From positions 29,992 to 93,991 of the forward strand of contig DASYBC010000072.1 in the NCBI GenBank assembly GCA_036500965.1: a DNA stretch of 64,000 bases, given 5' to 3'. The DNA comes from AP-15 sp036500965 (GTDB lineage Bacteria; Pseudomonadota; Alphaproteobacteria; ATCC43930; CGMCC-115725). A model generated the notes under the pieces. It saw only the letters and a program-made list of their open reading frames with translations. It was not told the origin of the DNA and ran no database searches. The position numbers and the translations under genes were made by a program. The number at the start of each line of letters is the position of its first letter. Positions within the stretch are counted from its first letter, which is position 1. Below, one piece after another: positions 17,951 to 27,021 of this stretch.

Positions 17951-18028
17951 CCCGAAGGGTTCGTGCGTTGATCTGAATGGGTCCCGGCCGTCGCCGGGAT
18001 GGACGAGATTGGGATGGGGGATGGCCAG

Positions 18029-18739
18029 ATGACTGAGCTTTTGTTTCGTGAGGATGGCTATCGGCGCTGCTGCGAAGCGCGGGTCGTCGCCGCCGACCCG
18101 AGCGGCATAAGGCTCGACCGCACCGTGTTTTATCCGGCCGGCGGCGGCCAGCCGGGCGATGCCGGCGTGCTGCGGCTGCCCTCGGGGGAGACGGTCGCGA
18201 TCATCGATACGGTCAAGGGCGAGGCGCCGGACGAGGTGATCCACCTGCCGGTGGCGGGCGCGACATTGCCCGAGCCCAGGGCAGAGCTCAGCGCTGAGAT
18301 CGATTGGCCGCGGCGCCACCGGCTGATGCGCATGCATACCTGCCTGCATCTGTTGTGCAGCATCGTCCCCGGCGCCGTCACCGGCGGCCAGGTCGCCGAT
18401 GGCAGGGGCCGGCTCGATTTCGACGTGCCCGGTTCGAGCCTCGACAAGGCGGCGATCGCGGAGAGGCTCAACGCGCTGATCGCCGCCGGCCATCCGGTCG
18501 AGCCGCGCTGGATCAGCGACGAGGCCCTGGCCGCGCAGCCCGAGCTCGTCCGCACGATGTCGGTCAAGCCGCCGACCGGGGCGGGCCAAGTGCGGCTGAT
18601 AGAAGTTGCCGGGGTCGATCTGCAGCCTTGCGGCGGCACCCACATTCGCAACACCGCGGAGATCGGCCCGGTCGTCGTCGCCAAAATCGAAAACAAGGGG
18701 CGGCAGAACCGCCGTATCATCATTGCCTTCGCCGACTAG
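18029..18739 (+). CDS. AlaX-type alanyl-tRNA editing protein
   Basis: 236 aa. It deacylates Ser-tRNA(Ala) or Gly-tRNA(Ala) in trans and corresponds to the editing domain of AlaRS. The N-terminal barrel has TVFYPAGGGQPGD. The editing site has HTCLH (His103, His107) and CGGTH (Cys201, His205), the four zinc ligands, all present. The start at 18029 follows a G-rich ribosome site (GGGGGATGGCCAG). A mercaptopyruvate sulfurtransferase gene follows after 17 bases, so the two are likely co-transcribed. Confidence 0.92.
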   Translation: MTELLFREDGYRRCCEARVVAADPSGIRLDRTVFYPAGGGQPGDAGVLRLPSGETVAIIDTVKGEAPDEVIHLPVAGATLPEPRAELSAEIDWPRRHRLMRMHTCLHLLCSIVPGAVTGGQVADGRGRLDFDVPGSSLDKAAIAERLNALIAAGHPVEPRWISDEALAAQPELVRTMSVKPPTGAGQVRLIEVAGVDLQPCGGTHIRNTAEIGPVVVAKIENKGRQNRRIIIAFAD

Positions 18740-18756
18740 ACAAGGGGGGACTTGCG

Positions 18757-19623
18757 ATGCCCTTTGCCCATCCCGAAGCGCTGGTCGGCACCGAATGGTT
18801 GGCCGCCCATCTCCATGACCCGCATGTGCGGGTGCTCGACTCGTCGTTCAAGCTGCCGGGCATCCTGCCGACCGCGCGGGCGGATTACGAGCGCGAGCAC
18901 ATCCCCGGTGCTGTGTTTTTCGACATCGACGAGGTCGCCGAGCCCGGCACCGCCCTGCCGCACATGATCCCGCAGGCCGAGCTCTTCGCGCGAAAGATCG
19001 GCGCGCTCGGCGTCGGCGACGACGACCGGGTGGTGGTCTATGACAGCCACGGGCTCAGCTCGGCCGGGCGGGCCTGGTGGATGCTGCGGCTCTTCGGCCA
19101 TCGCGACGTGGCGCTGCTCGATGGCGGGCTGCCGAAATGGAAGGCGGAGGGAAGGCCGCTCGACGCCGCGATCCCCACTCCGCCGCCGCGGCATTTCACG
19201 GCGCGGCTCGATCCAGCGCTGGTCCGCGACAAGGCCGCGCTCCTCGCCGATCTCGCGGCCCGGCGCGAGCAGGTCGTCGATGCGCGCGCTGCCGGCCGCT
19301 TCGACGGAACCACACCCGAGAGCCGGCCCGGCCTGCGCAGCGGGCATATCCCTGGAAGCCGAAACGTCTCTTATGAGCAGGTAACCGACCCGGCGACCCA
19401 CCGGCTGCGCGGCGCCGACGAATTGACCCGGTTGTTCCAGATGGCCGGGGTTGCCCTCGACCGGCCGATCGTGACCAGCTGCGGCTCGGGCGTCACCGCC
19501 TGCGCTCTGGCCTTTGCCCTGCATCTGATCGGCCACCCCGGTGCCGCCGTGTACGACGGAAGCTGGTCGGAATGGGGGCTGCCCGGCGACACCCCGGTCG
19601 AAACCGGCCGGGCAAAGGCGTGA
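18757..19623 (+). CDS. sseA: 3-mercaptopyruvate sulfurtransferase
   Basis: 288 aa with two rhodanese domains. The N-terminal inactive domain has EHIPGAVFFDIDEVA and VVYDSHGLSSAGRAWWML. The C-terminal domain carries the active-site loop CGSGVTA with catalytic Cys242. The CG-x-GVTA loop marks mercaptopyruvate rather than thiosulfate specificity. SD AAGGGGGGA precedes the ATG. The stop overlaps the GTG of the acetyltransferase gene. Confidence 0.93.
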   Translation: MPFAHPEALVGTEWLAAHLHDPHVRVLDSSFKLPGILPTARADYEREHIPGAVFFDIDEVAEPGTALPHMIPQAELFARKIGALGVGDDDRVVVYDSHGLSSAGRAWWMLRLFGHRDVALLDGGLPKWKAEGRPLDAAIPTPPPRHFTARLDPALVRDKAALLADLAARREQVVDARAAGRFDGTTPESRPGLRSGHIPGSRNVSYEQVTDPATHRLRGADELTRLFQMAGVALDRPIVTSCGSGVTACALAFALHLIGHPGAAVYDGSWSEWGLPGDTPVETGRAKA

Positions 19624-20201
19624 GCCCCGTGCTGCACGACACCATCACCTACCTCGAAATGCTGGCGCGCCCGTCCTCGGGGCGAGCACCAATTCCGGCG
19701 GGCAAGCTCGCGCTGATGCGGGCCGAGAACTGCACGGTCTCATTCTACCGCTATATTTACGATGCGGTCGGCGAGCCTTGGCTGTGGTTCGAGCGCCGGC
19801 TTTACGGAGACGCGGCCTTGGCCCAGCTGATCGCCAAGCCGACCATCGAGATTTTTGTGCTGTATGTCGGCGGCGTGCCGGCCGGCTTCTTCGAGCTCGA
19901 CACCGCCGAGCGCCGCGAAACCAAGCTGTGCTATTTCGGGCTCGTGCCCGATTTCATCGGCCGCGGCTATGGCGCCTACATGCTGCAGGCGGCGATCGAC
20001 CGGGCTTGGACCGCGCGGCCGATCGACCGCTTCTGGCTGCACACCTCGACCTACGACCACCCGCACGCGTTGCAGGTCTATCAACGCGCCGGCTTTAGCG
20101 TCTATGCCCGCCGCCCGGTGTCGTTCGAGGACCCGCGGCTGCACGGCATCCTGCCGCGCACCCTGCGCCATCGCCTGCTGCCAACGCTGGGCGAGAGCTA
20201 G
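19620..20201 (+). CDS. GNAT family N-acetyltransferase
   Basis: 193 aa from the GTG that overlaps the sulfurtransferase stop (GTGA). The GNAT fold shows the acetyl-CoA loop VPDFIGRGYGAYMLQAAIDRA (about residues 105-125) and the beta-strand/helix region VYQRAGFSVYARRP. EPWLWFERR near residue 40 is typical of a common alphaproteobacterial GNAT subgroup. The substrate is unknown. Confidence 0.85.
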   Translation: MSPVLHDTITYLEMLARPSSGRAPIPAGKLALMRAENCTVSFYRYIYDAVGEPWLWFERRLYGDAALAQLIAKPTIEIFVLYVGGVPAGFFELDTAERRETKLCYFGLVPDFIGRGYGAYMLQAAIDRAWTARPIDRFWLHTSTYDHPHALQVYQRAGFSVYARRPVSFEDPRLHGILPRTLRHRLLPTLGES

Positions 20202-20258
20202 CCACAGCAACCCAAAAGGGGTAATCTTGCGGCGTGCGCTCCGAGGGGGGAGCTTGCG

Positions 20259-21959
20259 ATGAGCAATCTTGGCGAACCGCCAGTCGTTGCCCAGGCCGTG
20301 GCGCGGCGCGCGGGTCACCGCGTCTCGGTCATTTGGATCATCCCGCTGGTGGCGGTGGCGATCGGGGCTTGGCTCGCCTGGGATACCTGGTCGAAGCAGG
20401 GGCCGACGATCACGGTCACCTTCGACAATGCCGAGGGCCTGCAGGCCGGGCAGTCTCAGCTCAAGTTCAAGGACATCACCTTCGGCACGGTCAAGAGCCT
20501 CGGGCTTTCGCCCGACCACAGCCACGTCGTGGTGACGATCGCGACGACCCGGCAGGCCGAACCGCTCTTGACCCACAAGACCGTGTTCTGGGTGGTCAAG
20601 CCGCGCCTTTTCGCCGGCGCCATCTCCGGCCTGCAAACCCTGTTCTCGGGCAGCTATATCGGCATGCTGCCAGGTGCCGAACCGGGCAAGGTGCAGCGAA
20701 AGTTCACCGGGCGCGAGGACCCGCCGATCCTTCAGGCGCACGTCCCGGGCCGCATCTTTTACCTGAAGGCGAGCCGCCTCGGCTCGATCTCGCTCGGATC
20801 GCCGATCTTTTACCGGGGCCTCGGCGTTGGCGAAGTGCTCGGCTGGGATATCGGCGACATGGCCGAGTACGTGACGATCCACGCTTTTGTCCGTGCGCCA
20901 TACGATACTTACGTCCATGACAATACGCGATTCTGGAATGCCTCGGGGCTGTCGGTCAAGCTCGCCGGGACCGGGCTGAAGGTCGAGGTCGAGTCGCTGC
21001 GCGCAGTGCTGCTCGGCGGCATCGCCTTCGCCACCCCGCAATCGGAAAACCACGTCGTGGTCGCGAGCCGCGAAGACCATGTTTTCCCGTTATTCGCCGA
21101 CGCGGACACCGCGGAAGCCGCCTCCTACACCACCAAGATCCCGGTCGTATCGTATTTTCCGGGCTCGGTCAGCGGTCTCGGGCCTGGCTCGCCGGTTACG
21201 ATCCACGGCCTTGTCGTCGGCCACGTCACCGACGTGCGGCTGGTCTACGACAAAGAGAAGGACGCGGTGCTGGCGCCGGTGCGCTTTGAGGTCGAGCCCG
21301 AGCGCGTCCTCGGGGTCGGGGTCAGGGTGTTCAAGAACCCGGCCGAGGGTGTCGCCGCACTGCTGCAGAAGGGATTGCGGGCGACCGTGCAGAGCGCCAG
21401 CCTGATCACCGGCCAGCAGCAGGTGGCGCTCGATTTTTTGCCGAACGCGCCGCCGGTCAAAGTTGCTAGCGAGGACGGCTATTTCGTGCTGCCGACCGCA
21501 CCCGGCGGCGGGTTCGCCGGGTTGCAGGCCTCGGCAAACGATCTCTTGGACAAGGTCAATGCCATCCCGTTCGACCAGATCGGCAAAAATCTCGACGGCA
21601 TCCTGAAATCGGTCAACGACCTCGCCAGCGGCCCGCAGATGCGCGATGCGCTGAGCAAGCTCGCGGCGACGCTGGCCACCGCCGACGCGTTCACCCAGAA
21701 CCTCAACCGCGGCACCGCCCCGGCCTTCAAGCAATTGCCGCAAATGGCGGCCCAGCTGCAAAAGACGGTCAACAACGCCAACAAGCTCTTGGTGTCGCTC
21801 GACAGCGGCTATGGCAACAACACCCGGTTCAACCGCGACATGGAACGGCTTCTGGCGCAGACCAACGATGCGGTCGCCTCGATCCGGGCGCTGGCCGATC
21901 TCTTGGCGCGCCACCCGGAGGCGCTGATCAAGGGGCGGCCCGGCGGAGGCGTCGAATGA
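20259..21959 (+). CDS. pqiB: PqiB: MCE-domain lipid-transport protein
   Basis: 566 aa. One N-terminal TM helix (VSVIWIIPLVAVAIGAWLAW, ~22-42) anchors a periplasmic chain of three MCE domains (starts near ITVTFDNAEGLQAGQSQLKF at ~50, FYLKASRLGSISLGSPIFYR at ~168 and VVSYFPGSVSGLGPGSPVTI at ~295). An extended helical tail (~420-560) follows. PqiB stacks into a tube thought to carry lipids between the membranes. SD GGGGGGAG precedes the ATG. It overlaps pqiC by four bases. Confidence 0.93.
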   Translation: MSNLGEPPVVAQAVARRAGHRVSVIWIIPLVAVAIGAWLAWDTWSKQGPTITVTFDNAEGLQAGQSQLKFKDITFGTVKSLGLSPDHSHVVVTIATTRQAEPLLTHKTVFWVVKPRLFAGAISGLQTLFSGSYIGMLPGAEPGKVQRKFTGREDPPILQAHVPGRIFYLKASRLGSISLGSPIFYRGLGVGEVLGWDIGDMAEYVTIHAFVRAPYDTYVHDNTRFWNASGLSVKLAGTGLKVEVESLRAVLLGGIAFATPQSENHVVVASREDHVFPLFADADTAEAASYTTKIPVVSYFPGSVSGLGPGSPVTIHGLVVGHVTDVRLVYDKEKDAVLAPVRFEVEPERVLGVGVRVFKNPAEGVAALLQKGLRATVQSASLITGQQQVALDFLPNAPPVKVASEDGYFVLPTAPGGGFAGLQASANDLLDKVNAIPFDQIGKNLDGILKSVNDLASGPQMRDALSKLAATLATADAFTQNLNRGTAPAFKQLPQMAAQLQKTVNNANKLLVSLDSGYGNNTRFNRDMERLLAQTNDAVASIRALADLLARHPEALIKGRPGGGVE

Positions 21960-22546
21960 GCCGCTGGCTGCGTCCCCTCCGCCTCGCCGCGCTGGCGCTC
22001 GCCGCGGGGCTGGCCGCCTGCTCGTCGCCCGATCCGACGCTCTACACCTTGGCCGCCGCCCCCGGCGCGGTGTATCGCGGCGGACCGAGGGTCGTGCTGC
22101 TGCAGCCGGTCGCGATCGCGCGCTACCTCGAACGCTCGCAGGTCGTCCGCTCGTCCGAAGACTACCGGCTCGCGGTGATGGAGAACGATTGGTGGGGCGA
22201 GCCGCTCGGTGCGATGCTGAACCGGGTGCTGGTCGAGGAGCTCGGGCAGCGTCTGCCAGGCAGCACCGTGATCGCCGATAATGGTGCGGTTTCAGCCGAG
22301 CCCGACGCCACGGTCGAGCTCAACATTCAGCGGCTCGACGAGGACGCGGCCGGCAACGTCGTGCTGCAAGCCCAGGCCGCGGTGCGCTTTGCCGGGCAAA
22401 GCCGGCCTGTCCTGCGCAGCTTTCGCCTGACGGTGCCGCCGAGGGGAACGGGCGTTTCCGGCGAGGTCGCGGCGATCAGCGCCGCGGTCGGCCGTCTCGC
22501 CGACGGCATAGCACCAATGCTGAGCGCCGGGGCCGCCGCCGGGTGA
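21956..22546 (+). CDS. pqiC: PqiC: ABC-type transport auxiliary lipoprotein
   Basis: 196 aa. Signal and lipobox LAAGLAACSS (Cys about residue 22), then the LptE/ABC_trans_aux fold: PTLYTLA, RVVLLQPVAIARYLERSQVV, ENDWWGEPLGAMLNRVLVEEL. PqiC is the outer-membrane lipoprotein ring at the end of the PqiB tube. It is translationally coupled to both neighbours (ATGA at the start, GTGA at the end). Confidence 0.9.
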   Translation: MSRWLRPLRLAALALAAGLAACSSPDPTLYTLAAAPGAVYRGGPRVVLLQPVAIARYLERSQVVRSSEDYRLAVMENDWWGEPLGAMLNRVLVEELGQRLPGSTVIADNGAVSAEPDATVELNIQRLDEDAAGNVVLQAQAAVRFAGQSRPVLRSFRLTVPPRGTGVSGEVAAISAAVGRLADGIAPMLSAGAAAG

Positions 22547-23850
22547 ACTGGCCGCGGGCACGTTCCTCGGGCGAGCAGCCGGAGACCCTGCCGCAGCTGC
22601 GCGAATGCCCGTGCTGCGGGCTGTTGCAGATGGTGCCGGCGCTGATCCCCGGCATGAGCGCGCAATGCGCGCGCTGCCCGACGATCCTGCGCCGCGCCAG
22701 CGCCCATCGCCTCGATCACATTATCGCCCTTGCCACGGCGGCGCTGGTGCTGCTGGCCGTGATGTGCACCAGCGCGTTGATGAGCGTCGAGACCTTCGGC
22801 ATTCGCCACGTCGCCAACCTGTTCTCCGGGCCGCAGGAGCTGGTGCGCCAGGACATGGCCCCGCTCGCCGCGGTGGTGCTGTTCGTTACCGTGCTGGCTC
22901 CGTTTATCAGGCTTTTCGGCACGTTCTACGTGCTGGTTCGCGCTCACGAGCGGCACCCGCCGCGCCATTTGCGCCGCGTCTTTGCGCTGTGCGAAAGGCT
23001 GCGCCCGTGGTCGATGATCGAAGTCTTTGTGCTGGGCGTGTTTGTCGCCTACGCCAAGCTCGGCGGGCTCGTCGAGATCGGGCTGCGCGCCGGCGTTTAC
23101 GCGCTGTTTGCGCTGACTGTCGTCTTCGTCTGGTTTGATGCGGCGCTCGACCGGGAGAAGGTGTGGGAGCGGCTCGATCATAGCGATCGGCCGGACGCGA
23201 TGCCCGGCCGGATCGAGAGCGCCGTCGGCTGCGAGACTTGCGGCTTTGTCAGCCAGCCCGAGCCCGGCGATCCCCGCTGCCCGCGTTGCGCCAGCCTGCT
23301 GCACCCGCGTCGCCCGAACAGCGTCGCCCGCACCTGGGCGCTGGTGATCGCCGCCGCAATCCTTTACATCCCGGCAAACTACTACCCGGTGCTGACTATA
23401 GTGCAGCTCGGCGCCGGCATGCCCAGCACGATCCTGGGCGGCGTCGAGGAACTGATCCAAACCCGCGAATACCCGCTCGCCGCGCTCGTTTTCTTCGCCA
23501 GCATCCTGGTGCCGGTGCTGAAGCTCGTTGGCCTGTCGGTGATGCTGACCGCGACGCAGACCGGGCGTGTCGGCTGGCTGCGCGACCGCACCCGGCTCTA
23601 TCACGTCATCCGCTTTATCGGCCGCTGGTCGATGATCGACATCTTTATGGAATCGCTGCTCGGCGCGCTGGTCACCTTTGGCGCGGTGATCACGATCCAG
23701 CCCGGGATGGGTGCGCTGGCCTTTTGCGCGGTCGTTGTGCTGACCATGTTCGCCGCCGAAACCTTCGACCCGCGGCTGATGTGGGACGCCGCGGCCTCGG
23801 AGCAATTCCCTCCGGGCACAGTCGAGATGAAGGAGGCCCTCCCACCGTAA
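22543..23850 (+). CDS. pqiA: PqiA: polytopic inner-membrane partner of PqiB
   Basis: 435 aa with a GTG start. Two PqiA modules are visible, each with a rubredoxin-like four-Cys knuckle (ECPCCGLLQ ... QCARCP at ~20-45; GCETCGF ... RCPRCAS at ~228-247) followed by about four TM helices. The conserved RPWSMIEVFVLGVFVAY and GRWSMIDIFMESLL helices are present in both. The gene follows pqiC, so the order is B-C-A rather than the enterobacterial A-B-C. Confidence 0.92.
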   Translation: MNWPRARSSGEQPETLPQLRECPCCGLLQMVPALIPGMSAQCARCPTILRRASAHRLDHIIALATAALVLLAVMCTSALMSVETFGIRHVANLFSGPQELVRQDMAPLAAVVLFVTVLAPFIRLFGTFYVLVRAHERHPPRHLRRVFALCERLRPWSMIEVFVLGVFVAYAKLGGLVEIGLRAGVYALFALTVVFVWFDAALDREKVWERLDHSDRPDAMPGRIESAVGCETCGFVSQPEPGDPRCPRCASLLHPRRPNSVARTWALVIAAAILYIPANYYPVLTIVQLGAGMPSTILGGVEELIQTREYPLAALVFFASILVPVLKLVGLSVMLTATQTGRVGWLRDRTRLYHVIRFIGRWSMIDIFMESLLGALVTFGAVITIQPGMGALAFCAVVVLTMFAAETFDPRLMWDAAASEQFPPGTVEMKEALPP

Positions 23851-23915
23851 CCTGGCGCCGGTGAGCTGGCGATCAGGGCGCTTACCATTGTTCGCACCAA
23901 ACCCTGATGCCAACC

Positions 23916-24182
23916 CTAAACCCGGCGCGCTACGTCGCCTACTTCGACATCCCTGAAGGGTTGTGCCTCGTACCGCACCGGCTGAGGCCGACCGATCACC
24001 TTACCTTGACCTTTTAGTTGCTTCCAGTAACGGGATCTTCGACATCAGGTCCAAATGAGTAAATTAGAAACATCTCTCCTAGCTTGACGCCATCTCTCGC
24101 GCCTTTATTCAGCACCACTGTAGCTGTCCAACACGGCCGCTACGCGTATATTTCCTGTTTCCGGACCGACCTCAGCCACCAT
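23916..24182 (-). pseudogene. Decayed gene with a FlgT-C-like 'NKG..DGVK.G' domain
   Basis: The minus strand has a good ribosome site (AAGGAAGGTAG) before the ATG at 24182. The frame reads VAEVGPETGNIRVAAVLDSY and is then lost. One base over, VVLNKGARDGVKLGEMFLIY continues into SFGPDVEDPVTGSN and a stop at 24014. A third frame, GQGKVIGRPQPVRYEAQPFR, runs to a stop at 23916. Joined, these resemble a domain with the pattern INKG-x-DGVK-x-G, then DP-x-TG, then G-x-GKV. At least two frameshifts or small deletions separate the parts. Low GC. Family recall is from memory. Confidence 0.45.
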
Positions 24183-24185
24183 GGC

Positions 24186-24395
24186 CTACCTTCCTTGCCA
24201 TTGGTTACCCGGACGAACGATTGTTCGCTTCAGCGCGTCAGGGCTGTTTATTGTCAATTGTTGCCATATGTTTTGCGTACCATCGATGAAATGGGTCACT
24301 GCGATCTGGATGTGTTCGTCCCGCTGCACAGTGAGCACATAGCCCTCCGCGATTAGGTTGCCAACCTGTCGAGTATCCGGCCGCACTTCTCCCAT
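24186..24395 (-). CDS. Small hypothetical protein, low-GC region
   Basis: 69 aa, not recognised. It begins MGEVRPDTRQVGNLIAEGYV and is rich in Ile, Thr, Gln and Asn, unlike shadow frames in this genome, which are Arg/Ala/Pro rich. Its stop lies three bases before the ATG of the decayed gene, so the two would have formed an operon. No clear ribosome site is seen. The remaining 23851-24451 sequence has no other convincing gene. The plus-strand frame over the same bases looks like a shadow. Confidence 0.35.
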   Translation of the reverse strand: MGEVRPDTRQVGNLIAEGYVLTVQRDEHIQIAVTHFIDGTQNIWQQLTINSPDALKRTIVRPGNQWQGR

Positions 24396-24451
24396 TGACA
24401 GGGTCCGCGGCGCGCGTCGCTATGGCGCCCGATTTACCAGTTTTGAGACCC

Positions 24452-25621
24452 ATGATGGATGAGATCAAGCGAGCGTCCCCAGTGGCGCGGGCGCGCGATC
24501 TGGCAGAGCTGATTGCGAGCGAGGCCGATGCGATCGAGCGCGACCGTCGGCTGACTGCGCCGATCTTGGAGGCCCTGCACGAGGCGCGCCTCTTTCGCAT
24601 GCTCTATCCGCGCTCGGTCGGCGGCGACGAGATCGAGCCCAGCCAGTATGTTCTGGCAATCGAGGAATTGGCGCGGGCCGACGGCTCGGTCGGCTGGTGC
24701 GCCTCGATCGCCAACAGCATCGGCCTGTTTGCTCCATATCTTGGCCCCGAGGCAGCGCGCAGGGTGTTCGGTGGTCCGCGCGCGACCTGCGCCTGGGGCC
24801 CGCCCAATGAGAGCCAGGGGATCGCCGTGCCGGGCGGCTATCGCGTGACCGGCCGCTGGGATTTCGCCAGCGGCTGCCGCCATGCCAGCTGGATCGGCGC
24901 GCACGGCACGGTGCTTGAGCCCGACGGCTCGCTGCGGCTCAACAATTTCGGCCGGCCGACGATCCGCACCTGGCTGTTCCCGGCGGCAGAGGCGATCCTG
25001 CTCGACAATTGGAACCCGATCGGGCTGCGCGGCACCGCGTCCGAATCCTACACCGTCAAGGGTTTGTTCGTGCCGGAGGAGCTGACCGGCACCCGCGAGG
25101 ACCCGACCCTACGCCGCGAGCCGGGACCGCTCTACGCCTTCCCGCAACAGACCCTCTACTCGGTCGGGATCGCCAGCGTCGCTTTGGGCATCGCCCGCGG
25201 CATGCTCGAAGCCTTTATTGATCTCGCCTCGCGCAAGACCCCGCGCGGCAGCGCCCGGCTCGCCGACAACGCGGTGATCCAGGCCGAGATTGCCCGCGGC
25301 GAGGCGAAGCTCGGCGCCGCCCGCGCCTATCTGGTCGGCACCGTGCGCGACATCTACGACCGGGCCGACGAGACCGCCCCGATCGACATCCCCGACCGGG
25401 CCCGCGCCCGGCTCGCCGGCAGCCACGCGATTTCGAGCGCGCTCGCGGTCGCCGACTGGGCCTACAAGGCCGCCGGGGTCGATGCGATCTTCCCGGGCAG
25501 CCCGTTCGAGCGGCGCTTTCGCGACATCCACACCGTCTCCCAACAAATCCAGTCCCGCGACGCCCATTACGAAACCATCGGCCAGGTGCTGCTCGGTAAC
25601 CCGCCTGAGGTGTTTTTGTAG
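24452..25621 (+). CDS. Acyl-CoA dehydrogenase-fold flavoprotein (possibly monooxygenase type)
   Basis: 389 aa from the ATG at 24452. In-frame starts at 24422 (ATG) and 24395 (TTG) are possible and none has a strong ribosome site. The N-terminal helical domain has EADAIERDRRLTAPILEAL and RMLYPRSVGGDEIEPSQY. The middle barrel has GGYRVTGRWDFASGCRHASW. The C-terminal domain is of the Acyl-CoA_dh_2 type (KAAGVDAIFPGSPFERRFRD). This group includes FMNH2/FADH2-using hydroxylases related to HpaB/DszC as well as dehydrogenases. No reductase is adjacent, so the substrate and electron donor are open. Confidence 0.8.
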   Translation: MMDEIKRASPVARARDLAELIASEADAIERDRRLTAPILEALHEARLFRMLYPRSVGGDEIEPSQYVLAIEELARADGSVGWCASIANSIGLFAPYLGPEAARRVFGGPRATCAWGPPNESQGIAVPGGYRVTGRWDFASGCRHASWIGAHGTVLEPDGSLRLNNFGRPTIRTWLFPAAEAILLDNWNPIGLRGTASESYTVKGLFVPEELTGTREDPTLRREPGPLYAFPQQTLYSVGIASVALGIARGMLEAFIDLASRKTPRGSARLADNAVIQAEIARGEAKLGAARAYLVGTVRDIYDRADETAPIDIPDRARARLAGSHAISSALAVADWAYKAAGVDAIFPGSPFERRFRDIHTVSQQIQSRDAHYETIGQVLLGNPPEVFL

Positions 25622-25704
25622 GCGGATTGCTGCCCCTGAAGGCGTTACCGGCCGTTCGACGACCCCAGCTAAGGGTGGAAGGCCCGCGCGCGCCAAACCA
25701 GCCG

Positions 25705-27021
25705 TCAGGCGGTCTCGACCAGACGTTGTCCGATGAACTCCCCTTGTGCGATCCCACAGGGACAGGCGAAGAGGCCGCCGCCGGTATGCGTGACGAACTG
25801 GTTGAGCATGTCGAACTTGGCCATCCTGTCGAAGATTTTGATGAACCCGGTGCGCGGGTCGCGCTGGTAGCACACGAACAACAGGCCGGCGTCGTATTCC
25901 ATGCCCTGCCGCCACGGCGGCCAGCGCTCCGCAGTAAAGTTCACGCCGTCATTATACGCATAGGGCCGGCGCAGGATCTGCGCGCCGTCGTTACTGGCCG
26001 CGGCGGCCAAGCGCACATGCGCGCTCTCGGGAATGACCGGGTTGCCGTCCTTGTCGGTCGCGGTCAGGTCGAGCGGGTCGGATTCGTGCTTGCCGCCGAG
26101 CGGCGCGCCCGAATATTTGTGGCGGCCGAAGGTCTGCTCCTGGAACTCCACCTTCATCCGGTCCCAGTGCTCGAGCGCCATCCTGATTCGGCGCACGACG
26201 AGATAGCTGCCGCCGCGCATCCAGTCGGGACCCTCGCTGCCGGCCCAAACGAATTTCGCCATCGCCGCAGGATCCCGGACCGACGGATTGACAGTGCCGT
26301 CCCTGAACCCCATCAGATTGCGCAGCGTCTGGTTTGGGCCAAAGCCGGGGACAAACCCGGTTTGCGCCCAGCGCATTGCGGCGACGCCATCGGCGAGCCG
26401 CGCCAGCTCGCGAACCGCGTGAAAAGCGACTTGCGGATCGTCGGCGCAGGCCTGGACCGAAAGATCGCCGCCGGTGCGCGTCTCGAGCAGCTGGTCACCA
26501 TTGAACCGGGGCAGATCGACCAGCGCCGGCGGGCGCTGCGCCGCCAGGCCATAGCGGTCCTTGCCGTCCTTGACGAAGAGGCCCGCGCCAAACCCGAATG
26601 TCAAAGTCAGCCGCGCCGGCGGCAGACCCAGTGCCTCGCCGGTGTCGGGCCCAGGGATCGTAAAATCCTGGCCGATCGGTTCAGCCGATCGTCCGGCGGC
26701 CATTCTGGCCGAAGCCGCGGTCCACCGGCGCAGCAGCGCGATCACATCGGCGCGCTTGGTCGTGACGAGATCGAGCGCAGCAAAATAGGTGTGGCTTTGC
26801 GTCGGCGTGGCGATGCCGCCCTGGTGCTCACCCCAGAAGGATTCGACCGCGGCTTTGCCCTCGGCCCCGCTTGCGATGCCGGGTTTCGCCTCCACCAGGG
26901 CTTCGGCGACACCCGAGGCGCCAATGCCCGCACCGGCCACAGCCGCAAGCCCGGCGGCGATGCGAACGAGGCCGCGGCGGGTCGGACGCAGATTGCTGCC
27001 GCCGCCCTTTGGCCCGGTCAT
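25705..27021 (-). CDS. DyP-type haem peroxidase (EfeB-like), Tat-exported
   Basis: 438 aa. A twin-arginine signal (RPTRRGLVRIAAGLAAVAGAG) shows export of the folded haem protein. The DyP hallmark GFRDGTVNPS (with catalytic-type Asp) lies at about residue 235. A proximal-type His lies in ESAHVRLAAAASN (~330) and the Arg in a nearby PYAYNDG segment. The EfeB group oxidises substrates with H2O2 and has been linked to iron uptake or haem handling. Its ATG overlaps the stop of the NHL gene (ATGA), so it belongs to the porin/NHL cluster with upstream inverted repeats. It remains intact although the NHL gene is frameshifted. Confidence 0.9.
   Translation of the reverse strand: MTGPKGGGSNLRPTRRGLVRIAAGLAAVAGAGIGASGVAEALVEAKPGIASGAEGKAAVESFWGEHQGGIATPTQSHTYFAALDLVTTKRADVIALLRRWTAASARMAAGRSAEPIGQDFTIPGPDTGEALGLPPARLTLTFGFGAGLFVKDGKDRYGLAAQRPPALVDLPRFNGDQLLETRTGGDLSVQACADDPQVAFHAVRELARLADGVAAMRWAQTGFVPGFGPNQTLRNLMGFRDGTVNPSVRDPAAMAKFVWAGSEGPDWMRGGSYLVVRRIRMALEHWDRMKVEFQEQTFGRHKYSGAPLGGKHESDPLDLTATDKDGNPVIPESAHVRLAAAASNDGAQILRRPYAYNDGVNFTAERWPPWRQGMEYDAGLLFVCYQRDPRTGFIKIFDRMAKFDMLNQFVTHTGGGLFACPCGIAQGEFIGQRLVETA

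Noticed and set aside
22327..23913. 528-codon minus-strand frame opposite pqiC/pqiA
   Set aside because: Low-complexity His/Arg/Asp/Gln composition typical of antisense frames in GC-rich DNA; the pqi genes on the other strand are unambiguous.
24084..24356. 90-codon plus-strand frame in the low-GC gap
   Set aside because: It lies opposite two minus-strand frames with better amino-acid composition and a ribosome site, and matches nothing I recognise.
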